Positions 26,543 to 34,022 of a stretch of 64,000 nucleotides of DNA are shown here, piece after piece (position 1 is the stretch's first letter; the number at the start of each line of letters is the position of its first letter). The DNA comes from Cognatundibacterium jejuense (GTDB lineage Bacteria; Pseudomonadota; Gammaproteobacteria; Burkholderiales; Burkholderiaceae_D). The stretch spans positions 34,909-98,908 of the forward strand of contig NZ_JACOFV010000019.1 of the NCBI RefSeq assembly GCF_014284255.1. Reading direction: 5' to 3'. Both the position numbers and the translations under genes were made by a program. The notes beneath the pieces were generated by a model, which ran no database searches, had not been told where the DNA came from, and worked only from the letters and a program-made list of their open reading frames with translations.

Positions 26543-26803
26543 TTAATAACGACGACGCGGTTGTCCGCCACCACCGCTTTGCTTTTCGATATGACGGAAA
26601 GTGATGCGACCTTTGCTTAAATCATAAGGCGACATTTCCAGTGTCACTTTATCACCCGCCAGAATGCGGATGTGATGCTGACGCATCTTGCCAGATGTGT
26701 AAGCGATCAATTGATGACCATTTTCCAGGTTCACGCGAAAGCGGGAATCCGGCAGCACTTCTTCTACCATACCGCTCATCTCTAACAGTTCTTCTTTTGC
26801 CAT
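26543..26803 (-). CDS. infA: Translation initiation factor IF-1, extended second-type copy
   Basis: An 86-residue S1/OB-fold protein matching IF-1 from residue 1 ([24 protein letters not shown]) with the conserved [31 protein letters not shown]. It has a C-terminal extension [11 protein letters not shown] absent from the usual 72-residue protein. It is not in the ribosomal protein cluster. Betaproteobacteria often carry both the spc-linked infA and a stand-alone copy like this, so it may be a second, conditionally expressed IF-1. Confidence 0.93.
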   Translation of the reverse strand: MAKEELLEMSGMVEEVLPDSRFRVNLENGHQLIAYTSGKMRQHHIRILAGDKVTLEMSPYDLSKGRITFRHIEKQSGGGGQPRRRY

Positions 26804-27235
26804 TGTATTTTCACATTCATAAAAGGGTGGGTACAGCCAGACAAATCACAGGCGGTACATGCCAGCGGGTAAAAATCCACCTGCCGGGCGTTGGAGTTTG
26901 GTTCTAGGTGCACGTGATATGCACAGACAGTGTGCAATGGTGCAAAAATGATACGTTATGTAGGCTGATTCTGCTGGGCTGATAGGCAGCAAGCAAAGAC
27001 AGAGCGTGAGATTGAAACGAGGTCAAGGTCACCACAACATACAACCAGGGGGTGTCCAGATAGAGTCACAGATACATGAAAATCTGTTCGATCAAAAGAA
27101 AACCGGGCTACAAGTACGGAATTATACCTTGATGTGCTGGTTTGGCCGAAAATCTTAGGCTATTTTCAGAAAATAGTGCGATCTTGGGGCAATCTCACCT
27201 CAGTATTGTCTTATTCTGTCTCAAGGTCAAGCTGC
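26804..27235. other. Intergenic region, no gene seen
   Basis: This 432-nt gap lies between infA and the tetR-like gene, both on the minus strand. It should hold the infA promoter and the end of the TetR transcript. Only short weak inverted repeats (for example GTGCA/TGCAC near 26909-26925) were noticed. No coding or RNA feature could be supported. Confidence 0.5.
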
Positions 27236-27937
27236 TTATTTTTTCAGCGTTTTGTTAGATTTGACACTTTTACTCTTCAGTGCAGCCGGGAAGGTTTGTA
27301 ACAAGCCTGCCATTAAGACATCAAGTAAAGCATCGACGTGCATTTGGTGATTGAGCTTGGGCGTCCATTCATCACCTTCATCCATGACCAGATTGATTGA
27401 TGTCAGACCATGTATACCTTGCCAGAAAATTTGCGTCATCATGTGCAGACGCATCTCATCACCGTCGACCAAACCTTGATCTTTGAGTTGGACAAATAAG
27501 CTGTGTGCAAACGCATAAGGATCTTGTTGCACATTCCCGTGTTCTACTTCGGCCGCTTCTACCGGTGCATGCGGACGACGTTCCATGAAGACCAGCGCGT
27601 ATTCGTCGGGGTTGCTTAGGCCGTATTTGATATAGGCTTTACCGGTATGCTTAATTTTTTCGATAGGGTCTTCGGTCAGCGCGGCGGCTTTTTTCATGAC
27701 CTTCACTAGTTCTAACAAGGTTTCGTCCATCGCCTGTGTGATGAGGGTGGCTTTGTCATGAAACAGTGCGTACACAATGGTGGTAGAAAAACCTGCTTCT
27801 TCTGCGACTTTACGGATCGTGATTTCACGTGCGCCGCCTTTTTTTACCAAGGCCTTGACCACAGAAATAATATGCTTTTTTCTGTTCTCTGATTCACGGC
27901 GTTTGCGTTCTTGTAAATTTGCGGAAGCCTTGGTCAC
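27236..27937 (-). CDS. TetR-family transcriptional regulator
   Basis: A 233-residue protein starting at GTG (27935-27937), supported by AGGAAA. The N-terminal helix-turn-helix is typical of TetR (GGAREITIRKVAEEAGFSTTIVYALFHDKATLI). The C-terminal ligand domain of about 170 residues resembles the TetR_C group found beside TonB receptors. It lies 139 nt downstream of the TonB-dependent receptor gene on the same strand, with a long inverted repeat in the gap. Control of the receptor/redox operon is plausible but not shown. Confidence 0.85.
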   Translation of the reverse strand: MTKASANLQERKRRESENRKKHIISVVKALVKKGGAREITIRKVAEEAGFSTTIVYALFHDKATLITQAMDETLLELVKVMKKAAALTEDPIEKIKHTGKAYIKYGLSNPDEYALVFMERRPHAPVEAAEVEHGNVQQDPYAFAHSLFVQLKDQGLVDGDEMRLHMMTQIFWQGIHGLTSINLVMDEGDEWTPKLNHQMHVDALLDVLMAGLLQTFPAALKSKSVKSNKTLKK

Positions 27938-27975
27938 ACTTATTTCCTATTGAAAATTTCATTGAAAATTCCGAA

Positions 27976-28030
27976 TGCACGCTGGTTCGTCTGTTTGATG
28001 AATTACCACCATGATACGAAGCAGCGTGCA
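27976..28030. repeat. 15-bp inverted repeat between receptor and tetR genes
   Basis: The arms 27976-27990 and 28016-28030 (TGCACGCTGGTTCGT and its complement, one mismatch) are separated by 25 nt. The stem lacks a following T-run on the minus strand, so it is not a standard terminator. It may be an operator pair, an mRNA-processing site or an attenuator for tetR. Confidence 0.6.
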
Positions 28031-28076
28031 TATTATAGCAAGCAGCACTAAGACAACTCATGCTGCATCTTGGTGA

Positions 28077-30455
28077 CTACATTCTGACCTTCACTTGCAC
28101 ACCAAACAGACGTGGTGCGGTGATCGACGCAAATGGCGTACCCAATACTGAAGTAATCGGACTGCCATCAAATACATAGCGTTTATCGAACACATTGTTC
28201 ACATACATGCTGACATTCCAACGCCGGTCTTCACTCTGCCAACCCAGATGCAAATCGGTGCGGTTTTGTGCTGAACCTATGCTAAATGTCGGTGCTGTCA
28301 GGCAAGTCATCTGTGCTGCAGAATTGGCATTGCAACGGGTTGCGCCAGTGTAAGCATGTTGTATGCTCAAATTGACATTGCCATGCATGACATCGTACCA
28401 GGTGTAATCGGCACCCGCTGCCGCGCTGAAGCGTGGCGTGCCAACTGGTTGTCCAGACAAATCCGGGCCATTTTGTACGACATAGTTGGCGTATTTTTGG
28501 TCGATGTATTCCAGATTGCCATACAACTTCAGACCACGCATCGGTGCCCAATGTGCATCCAGATCGATACCGGTCGCGTTCTGATCGCTATTGGTGACCT
28601 GATACGCCGGAATCGGTGCGCCTGGTGCCTGTACCAGCGTCAAGGATTGCAGATTCGTGAACTTGTAATGGAATAAAGATGCATTCAACATCAGCTTGGC
28701 TTCTTTGAAGTAGGACTTGATGCCGAATTCGTAATTCCATACGTCTTCTGGCTGAAATTGCGCACCCATAGAGACCGAGTTAAAGCCGCCGGACTGATAG
28801 CCTTTGGTGACAGACGCATAGCCCATGATGTCTTGCGTGTAGTGGTAATCCAGCACCACGCGCGGGCTGGCATCGGTCCAACTCTTCTTGATACTCATTG
28901 CAGTTGACGGTGCGGAACTATCGACAAAAAAGTTTTGCGTCAATGCAGCCAGTGCCTGACTTTGGCCATTGAAAAAGCCATACTGATTTGCCGTTGCAAT
29001 CACACTATCAAGACCAGGTGCTATCCGGTTAGGATAATTCCAGCTAAAGGTTTTACTGTCATGCGTTACTCGTAAGCCAGTCGTTAAATTCCATTTGGGT
29101 TGCAAGTGCCAGATCACGTCGCCATAAATCGCCTGAGATTGATAGCTGCCATTGTTCATCATGTTTTCTTGCCAGGAATTGCCTAAAAAATTCAAAGGCA
29201 AACCATTTTGCGCCGCCGCACCATTGAGCGTCGTAAAAAGCGGGAAACCCAGCATATTATTGGTGATGGTATCGTAACTATCGGTATTGGTATTGACCTG
29301 ACTATCCTGATACGCATTTTCTTTATAAAAACTAATACCTCCTAACCAGTCGGCCGTATCATTTTTACCAGCGATTTTAAATTCTTGTTGCCAGGTCGTA
29401 TTGGTTTCTATATTGGCCGTGTTTAAGAACGTCACATTGTAATTGGTACCGTCCTCATCTTCCTGATTAAACGACTTAAAGTGGCGATACGCTGTGGTCG
29501 ATGTAAAATCGCCCCATGCGAATGGTTTTTCAATTTTTAAGGTGAAACCGTCGTAGCGACGGGTTTCTACATTGTTGGCATTGGTATCGTTGTAGACGAT
29601 GCCGCGGCGTGGATCGACAAAGCTTGAAGGATCAGCCGGAAATGCTGGTGCAACACCGTTAGGGCTTGGCGCGACCAAAGAGATTGCCGGACGCGCCATC
29701 TGGTGTAAATCTTCATGTTCCCAGGTCAGCAAGACGCGGGTTTTTTCCGGTCCTTTCCAGAGCAAAGCAGTTCGCGTGCCCCAGTTGTCATTGTCTTTGT
29801 ATTTCTGACCGTTGCCACTATCGGTCAACCAGCCGTTGCTCTTATTATCAACGACATTAAAACGCAACGACCAATCAGAATTGAGCGGGATATTCAACAA
29901 ACCTGCGGCGTATTTCGTACCGTAGTTACCGAGCCTCAATGTGGCTTCGCCCTCTAATTCATCCGATGGTTCATTAGAGACAATAGAAATGGCACCGCCA
30001 GCACTATTGCGACCAAAAAGTGTCCCTTGCGGACCTTTTAACACTTCTATCCTTTGCACGTCATTGAAATTCATCAACGCACCGCCGGTTTTGCCGCTAT
30101 ACACCCCATCAACATAAATCCCGACGGGGGCATCGGTACCGATACCAAAATCCTGTGTGCCGACGCCACGCAAGTAGAAGCTGGGCTGCGTAGGGCGATT
30201 ACCATCCACAGTCAACCCCGGAATATAACCATTCATGCTATCGAGATTGGTCGCGGCTAATTTGTCGAGCTGATCAGCTTTTAAAATCTGAAACGGAATC
30301 GGAACCGCCTGTGCTTCTTGCGAACGGCTTTGTGCTGTAACTGTCACGGTATGCCCGCTATCGAGATCGTCGGCGCTGGCAATTAAGGGTAGGCTGCCGC
30401 TAAATAGGAGTGTCTGCGAAATGCAGATCACGATTTTGCGCTGCTTGAATTTCAT
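28077..30455 (-). CDS. TonB-dependent outer-membrane receptor
   Basis: A 792-residue TonB-dependent receptor. It has a signal peptide (to about residue 28, ASA), a TonB-box-like HTVTVTAQ, and a plug domain with FYLRGVGTQDFG and IEVLKGPQGTLFGRNSAGGAISI. A beta-barrel follows, ending in GVQVKVRM with a C-terminal aromatic-poor residue pattern. There is no N-terminal signalling (STN) domain. AAGGAAG precedes the ATG. It lies 151 nt downstream of the cytochrome/flavoprotein/PLP operon, and its cargo is unknown. Similar receptors in the family often take carbohydrates, peptides or aromatic compounds rather than iron. Confidence 0.92.
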   Translation of the reverse strand: MKFKQRKIVICISQTLLFSGSLPLIASADDLDSGHTVTVTAQSRSQEAQAVPIPFQILKADQLDKLAATNLDSMNGYIPGLTVDGNRPTQPSFYLRGVGTQDFGIGTDAPVGIYVDGVYSGKTGGALMNFNDVQRIEVLKGPQGTLFGRNSAGGAISIVSNEPSDELEGEATLRLGNYGTKYAAGLLNIPLNSDWSLRFNVVDNKSNGWLTDSGNGQKYKDNDNWGTRTALLWKGPEKTRVLLTWEHEDLHQMARPAISLVAPSPNGVAPAFPADPSSFVDPRRGIVYNDTNANNVETRRYDGFTLKIEKPFAWGDFTSTTAYRHFKSFNQEDEDGTNYNVTFLNTANIETNTTWQQEFKIAGKNDTADWLGGISFYKENAYQDSQVNTNTDSYDTITNNMLGFPLFTTLNGAAAQNGLPLNFLGNSWQENMMNNGSYQSQAIYGDVIWHLQPKWNLTTGLRVTHDSKTFSWNYPNRIAPGLDSVIATANQYGFFNGQSQALAALTQNFFVDSSAPSTAMSIKKSWTDASPRVVLDYHYTQDIMGYASVTKGYQSGGFNSVSMGAQFQPEDVWNYEFGIKSYFKEAKLMLNASLFHYKFTNLQSLTLVQAPGAPIPAYQVTNSDQNATGIDLDAHWAPMRGLKLYGNLEYIDQKYANYVVQNGPDLSGQPVGTPRFSAAAGADYTWYDVMHGNVNLSIQHAYTGATRCNANSAAQMTCLTAPTFSIGSAQNRTDLHLGWQSEDRRWNVSMYVNNVFDKRYVFDGSPITSVLGTPFASITAPRLFGVQVKVRM

Positions 30456-30606
30456 GTCTCTTCCTTTGGTCGGATTTCATTTGTTTTTGTATTATTTGAG
30501 CTGGCTCTTGTCCTTTGTACTCACTAGTCAAACGCTTTTTACTTCTGATTTACTTCCCTTTTTACTGCATAAATTGATGATGATTTATTCTGCTCGGATG
30601 TTGGCT

Positions 30607-31899
30607 TTACGCAGTGGCAGGAAAGGCTGGCCACATGTCGACGATCTTTCCATTGTCATAAACTGCAATATCGCCAAATTGCAAAAGCACGGCTTCGCTT
30701 TGACGTGGTCGGAAGATGACGACATCATCGACCTTCAAGCCTTGTCGTCCTGACTCCACCAATAACTGCTGGTTTGACGAAGTTCCATATAAGCCACTGG
30801 CGCTTAAGCCCTCGGGTGATACCGGATCAGCCAGCCAGTTACCACCGTAAATAAAGATGCCGCGCTGTTGATTGACGTCCCATGCACGGGCTGCATCCCC
30901 CAACCATTCAACGCCATACGGCATTTGAAATTGATCACTGACTTTTAACACTGGTGTGGCAATGAAAGCGGCGGCTTGCAAATCGGCCAAACCAGGTAAA
31001 TCAAAGTCGCTGGCTTTGACGAAGGCTGAACCAATGGATACTTCATTTTCTATGCCTGAACCATCGTATAAACGGTAGGTTGGTGATCCTGCGGCGTTAA
31101 AAGTGAGTGGACGTTTTGGCGCGTGGCTAGTGCTGTTTTTTAACGCATTGAGCGCATATTGAGCAAAGCTGGTGTAAGTCTGATGAGCATGTTCATGTGC
31201 CGCTTTTTGCAAACCAGGTAAGTCAGGAATTTTTGCCACATGGGCGTCGTAACCCATCATGCCTGCGAATTGCAAACGTGGATCGCTTTGTAAAATCGCC
31301 AGCATTTGTTGCAAGGTGTCGGTGTGATTGATGCCACCGCGATGAAGACCAACGTCAATCTCAAAGTTAAGTAATAAATTCAGATTTTGTTGGCGCGCCA
31401 GTTCCCGATATTGGCTTAGACGTTCAGGCGTATCGACCAGCCATTGCAACTGCAGATCAGGGCGAAAGCCAGTGCTTGCAACATTATGCTGACGATAAAA
31501 TTGCGCGGCCGCCGCAATAGGCATAGGCTTTCCAAGCAAAATATCGGTATCCGCTTTAGACATGCTCAGCAATTGCGGTAAGCTAAATAACATCATGCGA
31601 TGGCTGCCAGTTATGCCGGTAATTTCTTTAATCAAGGCATGCGAAGGCAGAGATTTCACCACCAGGCGCTGCGCCATTTTGCCGCCGATGTTCTGCATGA
31701 TATTGCGTGCATTTTGCCGTAGACGCTCGCGGTCAATGATCATCGTTGGTGTTGCTATGCCAGCATTCTTCATGGCCTGTGCGATGCCAGCGAAATACGT
31801 CGTGTGCGGCGCACCTTTCATACCTGGTTTGAGTGCAATAGCACCTGCTACGCCAAGGCCAGCAAGGGCTAATAATTTGCGTCGTTTGGTCGAGATCAT
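30607..31899 (-). CDS. Exported fold-type-III PLP enzyme (alanine racemase/D-threonine aldolase-like)
   Basis: A 430-residue protein with an N-terminal basic-hydrophobic signal (STKRRKLLALAGLGVAGAIAL) resembling a Tat signal or anchor. The body is the N-terminal barrel of alanine racemase/D-threonine aldolase/D-serine dehydratase proteins, with the presumed PLP lysine at residue 82 (VVKSLPS) and NFEIDVGLHRGG. The C-terminal domain, where relatives have a metal-binding P-x-H-x-C, reads RPRQSEAVLLQFGD, so the usual His and Cys are replaced. A PLP enzyme outside the cytoplasm is unusual. The gene overlaps the flavoprotein gene by 4 nt, so they are translated together. Substrate unknown. Confidence 0.8.
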   Translation of the reverse strand: MISTKRRKLLALAGLGVAGAIALKPGMKGAPHTTYFAGIAQAMKNAGIATPTMIIDRERLRQNARNIMQNIGGKMAQRLVVKSLPSHALIKEITGITGSHRMMLFSLPQLLSMSKADTDILLGKPMPIAAAAQFYRQHNVASTGFRPDLQLQWLVDTPERLSQYRELARQQNLNLLLNFEIDVGLHRGGINHTDTLQQMLAILQSDPRLQFAGMMGYDAHVAKIPDLPGLQKAAHEHAHQTYTSFAQYALNALKNSTSHAPKRPLTFNAAGSPTYRLYDGSGIENEVSIGSAFVKASDFDLPGLADLQAAAFIATPVLKVSDQFQMPYGVEWLGDAARAWDVNQQRGIFIYGGNWLADPVSPEGLSASGLYGTSSNQQLLVESGRQGLKVDDVVIFRPRQSEAVLLQFGDIAVYDNGKIVDMWPAFPATA

Positions 31900-33344
31900 G
31901 CGCTGACTCCAAACACTTGTCGTAAGTGTGGATTGAGCATGCGTCCGTGTGGATCACAATGCTCGCGGATCGCTAAAAAATCTTTCCAGCGCGGATACAA
32001 GGCCGTGAAATCAGCGGCCTGATGGGCATGCAATTTTCCCCAATGTGGACGCCCCTGGTATTTTCTAAAGATAGGCGCAATGTCTTGCACCAAATATTGA
32101 TACGCTTCTCCAGCGGCTGCATGTACTGCGATTGAGCAAGTTTCACGATGATAAAATGGGCTGAGCCACGCGTCATCGGCTTTGACAAAGCGGAACTCCA
32201 GCGGGAAAAATACATCATGCCTTTGCTCTAATTTTTGTATGACTTCACGTACGCAATCTATCCCATGTTCTTGTGGGACATGGCATTCTGATTCGTTGAA
32301 TTTGGTTGGACGCGATGTCGATAACAGTTTCCAGGATTTATCCTGCGCCAGTTCAACTTGCTGCGGGTCTATTAATTTCTTAGCCAGCCAGCGGCGTAAA
32401 TCCGGGAAGCGTCCCATCCAATCGCGTAGCTGACGCAAGTCATGCAACATGGCTTCATCACCAGATTCCGGACGTACGATTTTTTCATCGTTAACAATGT
32501 TGTGGGTAATCGCGGCTGCATAGCCAGTGAAGGGCAGATAGTAGAATTCAAAATGCCGATGTTGATTCGCCAGATCATGCGCCATCGCCAACATCTCGTC
32601 GACCGGTTTTAACCATACTTTTCTTTGCAGGCGATATGCTGGAACTGCTTCTAACGTCACCTCGGTAATCACACCTAAACTACCAAGTGACACGCGCGCA
32701 GCCTGTAGTAAATCGGCATTGGTATTGGCGTCACAAGTCAGAATCTCGCCGTTTGGTGTGAGAAGGCGCAACGCCTGTACTTTGGCGTGCAGCGCAGGCA
32801 ATTCTTTACCGGTGCCATGGGTTGCAGTGCTGATGGCCCCGGCGAATGATTGCGCATCGATGTCAGGTTGATTATGCATCGCCAGACCGATGCCATCGAG
32901 TTCACGGGCTAATTGGGCAAGGCGGGTGCCTGCTTGCACACGTACCAGATGATCATGGCGATCAATGATGCCAGACATTTTGTCGAGTGAAACGATGGTG
33001 CCGTCAGTCGGAACTAAAGGTACAAATGAATGCCCGGCACCGACGCAGCGTATGGTGCCTGAACTTTGTTTGAATAAGTCCGCAATCGCACTTTCATTTG
33101 CCGGGCTGTTGATGCCGAGGGGTTGGCAGCTTTGTATGCCTGACCAGTTTTGCCAGGTGATTGCGTTTGCGTTTCCTGCTGGTAAAGCTGGAGAAAGATT
33201 TGCTGGTGTTGCGGCCAGTTCTACCGGGACTTTAGCAAGTTCTGCCAGCATGCCCAGACCGCCGATAGCACCGACTGCAACGCCTGCTTTTAACAGTGTT
33301 CTACGAGAGCTGTGTGCAGTGTCGTGCGGATATTGCTTACTCAT
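31896..33344 (-). CDS. Tat-exported VAO-type FAD oxidoreductase (sugar-lactone oxidase-like)
   Basis: A 482-residue flavoprotein. A clear twin-arginine signal (SSRRTLLKAGVAVGAIGGLG) opens it. The FAD-binding half contains VGAGHSF, whose His105 is placed like the covalent flavin histidine of the VAO family, and SFAGAISTATHGTG. The C-terminal half matches D-arabinono-1,4-lactone oxidase proteins (HWGKLHAHQA and a final CDPHGRMLNPHLRQVFG). Family members oxidise aldonolactones or polyols. It overlaps the cytochrome gene upstream and the PLP-enzyme gene downstream by 4 nt each, so the cytochrome is a likely electron acceptor. Substrate unknown. Confidence 0.88.
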   Translation of the reverse strand: MSKQYPHDTAHSSRRTLLKAGVAVGAIGGLGMLAELAKVPVELAATPANLSPALPAGNANAITWQNWSGIQSCQPLGINSPANESAIADLFKQSSGTIRCVGAGHSFVPLVPTDGTIVSLDKMSGIIDRHDHLVRVQAGTRLAQLARELDGIGLAMHNQPDIDAQSFAGAISTATHGTGKELPALHAKVQALRLLTPNGEILTCDANTNADLLQAARVSLGSLGVITEVTLEAVPAYRLQRKVWLKPVDEMLAMAHDLANQHRHFEFYYLPFTGYAAAITHNIVNDEKIVRPESGDEAMLHDLRQLRDWMGRFPDLRRWLAKKLIDPQQVELAQDKSWKLLSTSRPTKFNESECHVPQEHGIDCVREVIQKLEQRHDVFFPLEFRFVKADDAWLSPFYHRETCSIAVHAAAGEAYQYLVQDIAPIFRKYQGRPHWGKLHAHQAADFTALYPRWKDFLAIREHCDPHGRMLNPHLRQVFGVSA

Positions 33345-33718
33345 GAGTTGTCCTTTCCGGCTGGAATGGTGGTCGACATAAATTCAATCAGCTTTTGTAA
33401 ATCCTGATCGCTACAGTCGCTGCAATAGCCTTTAGCAGGCATCGCCTTGTAGCCTTCACGCGCATGCTGTACCAGTGTCGCCATACCTTGTTGCAGGCGT
33501 GGTTGCCAGGCAGGTGCAAAGCCAACGATCGGTGCAGTGCTACTGACGGCGGTGTGACAGCCTATGCAGGAACGTTGATAGATCTTGGCTATTTGTGGAT
33601 CGGCCGGAAGCGCAGTTTCGGCGGCACTGATTTGGCCGGCAGTAGGTGTGGCAGGTTTCGGGGTGCACGCCGCCAGCACCGTGGCAGCGCAAGCCGCCAT
33701 GATGAGTGTTCTCAACAT
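33341..33718 (-). CDS. Cytochrome c lipoprotein
   Basis: A 125-residue protein with a lipoprotein signal peptide (LAAC, Cys18) and one heme motif CIGCH. It has a c5-like fold with a second cysteine pair in KGYCSDCSDQDLQKLIEFM and a candidate axial methionine in KAMPAKGYC. It is first in the operon and overlaps the flavoprotein gene by 4 nt (ATGA). It is likely a membrane-tethered periplasmic electron acceptor for the flavoprotein. Confidence 0.88.
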   Translation of the reverse strand: MLRTLIMAACAATVLAACTPKPATPTAGQISAAETALPADPQIAKIYQRSCIGCHTAVSSTAPIVGFAPAWQPRLQQGMATLVQHAREGYKAMPAKGYCSDCSDQDLQKLIEFMSTTIPAGKDNS

Positions 33719-34022
33719 AGGTCATCCTTTTTTCGCTGTTCAATCGTGTGAACTAGCTAGTCTCATTCATAGTTATTTTTATACTGCATGCTGGATATTA
33801 CATAACAGCGTTTTTATTATATAACGTTGTTTTTTATTTGGGACGCAATTTTTTAGTTGTTGTTTTTTGCGTCTGAAGTGAGTTTTATCGTTCAGATAAG
33901 TAGGTTGTCAGAACCGTATTCAATGCACACGCGGTGTGATTAGCATTCAGTTCCAAAAATAAAAAAAGGGTGCCGTGATGTTATCCACGGCACCCTGAGG
34001 CAAACGAAGCGTTAAATTTTTA
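33719..34022. promoter_or_regulatory. Leader of the redox operon, with palindrome and terminator
   Basis: This 304-nt gap holds the metalloprotease terminator (33961-33995) and the promoter region of the cytochrome gene. A perfect palindrome ACTAGCTAGT (33752-33761) and two similar AT-rich segments (ATAACAGCGTTTTT and ATAACGTTGTTTTT, near 33800-33835) lie upstream of the cytochrome start. They are candidate regulator sites. No gene was seen. Confidence 0.45.
33961..33995 (-). terminator. Rho-independent terminator of the metalloprotease gene
   Basis: A perfect 10-bp stem, GGGTGCCGTG (33968-33977) with CACGGCACCC (33986-33995), and an 8-nt loop. It is followed on the minus strand by seven T (A-run 33961-33967). 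It lies 27 nt past the metalloprotease stop. Confidence 0.9.

Noticed and set aside
30421..30753. Plus-strand 110-codon frame at the PLP-enzyme/TonB-receptor junction
   Set aside because: It overlaps the start of the receptor gene and the end of the PLP gene on the other strand, and no family is recognised.
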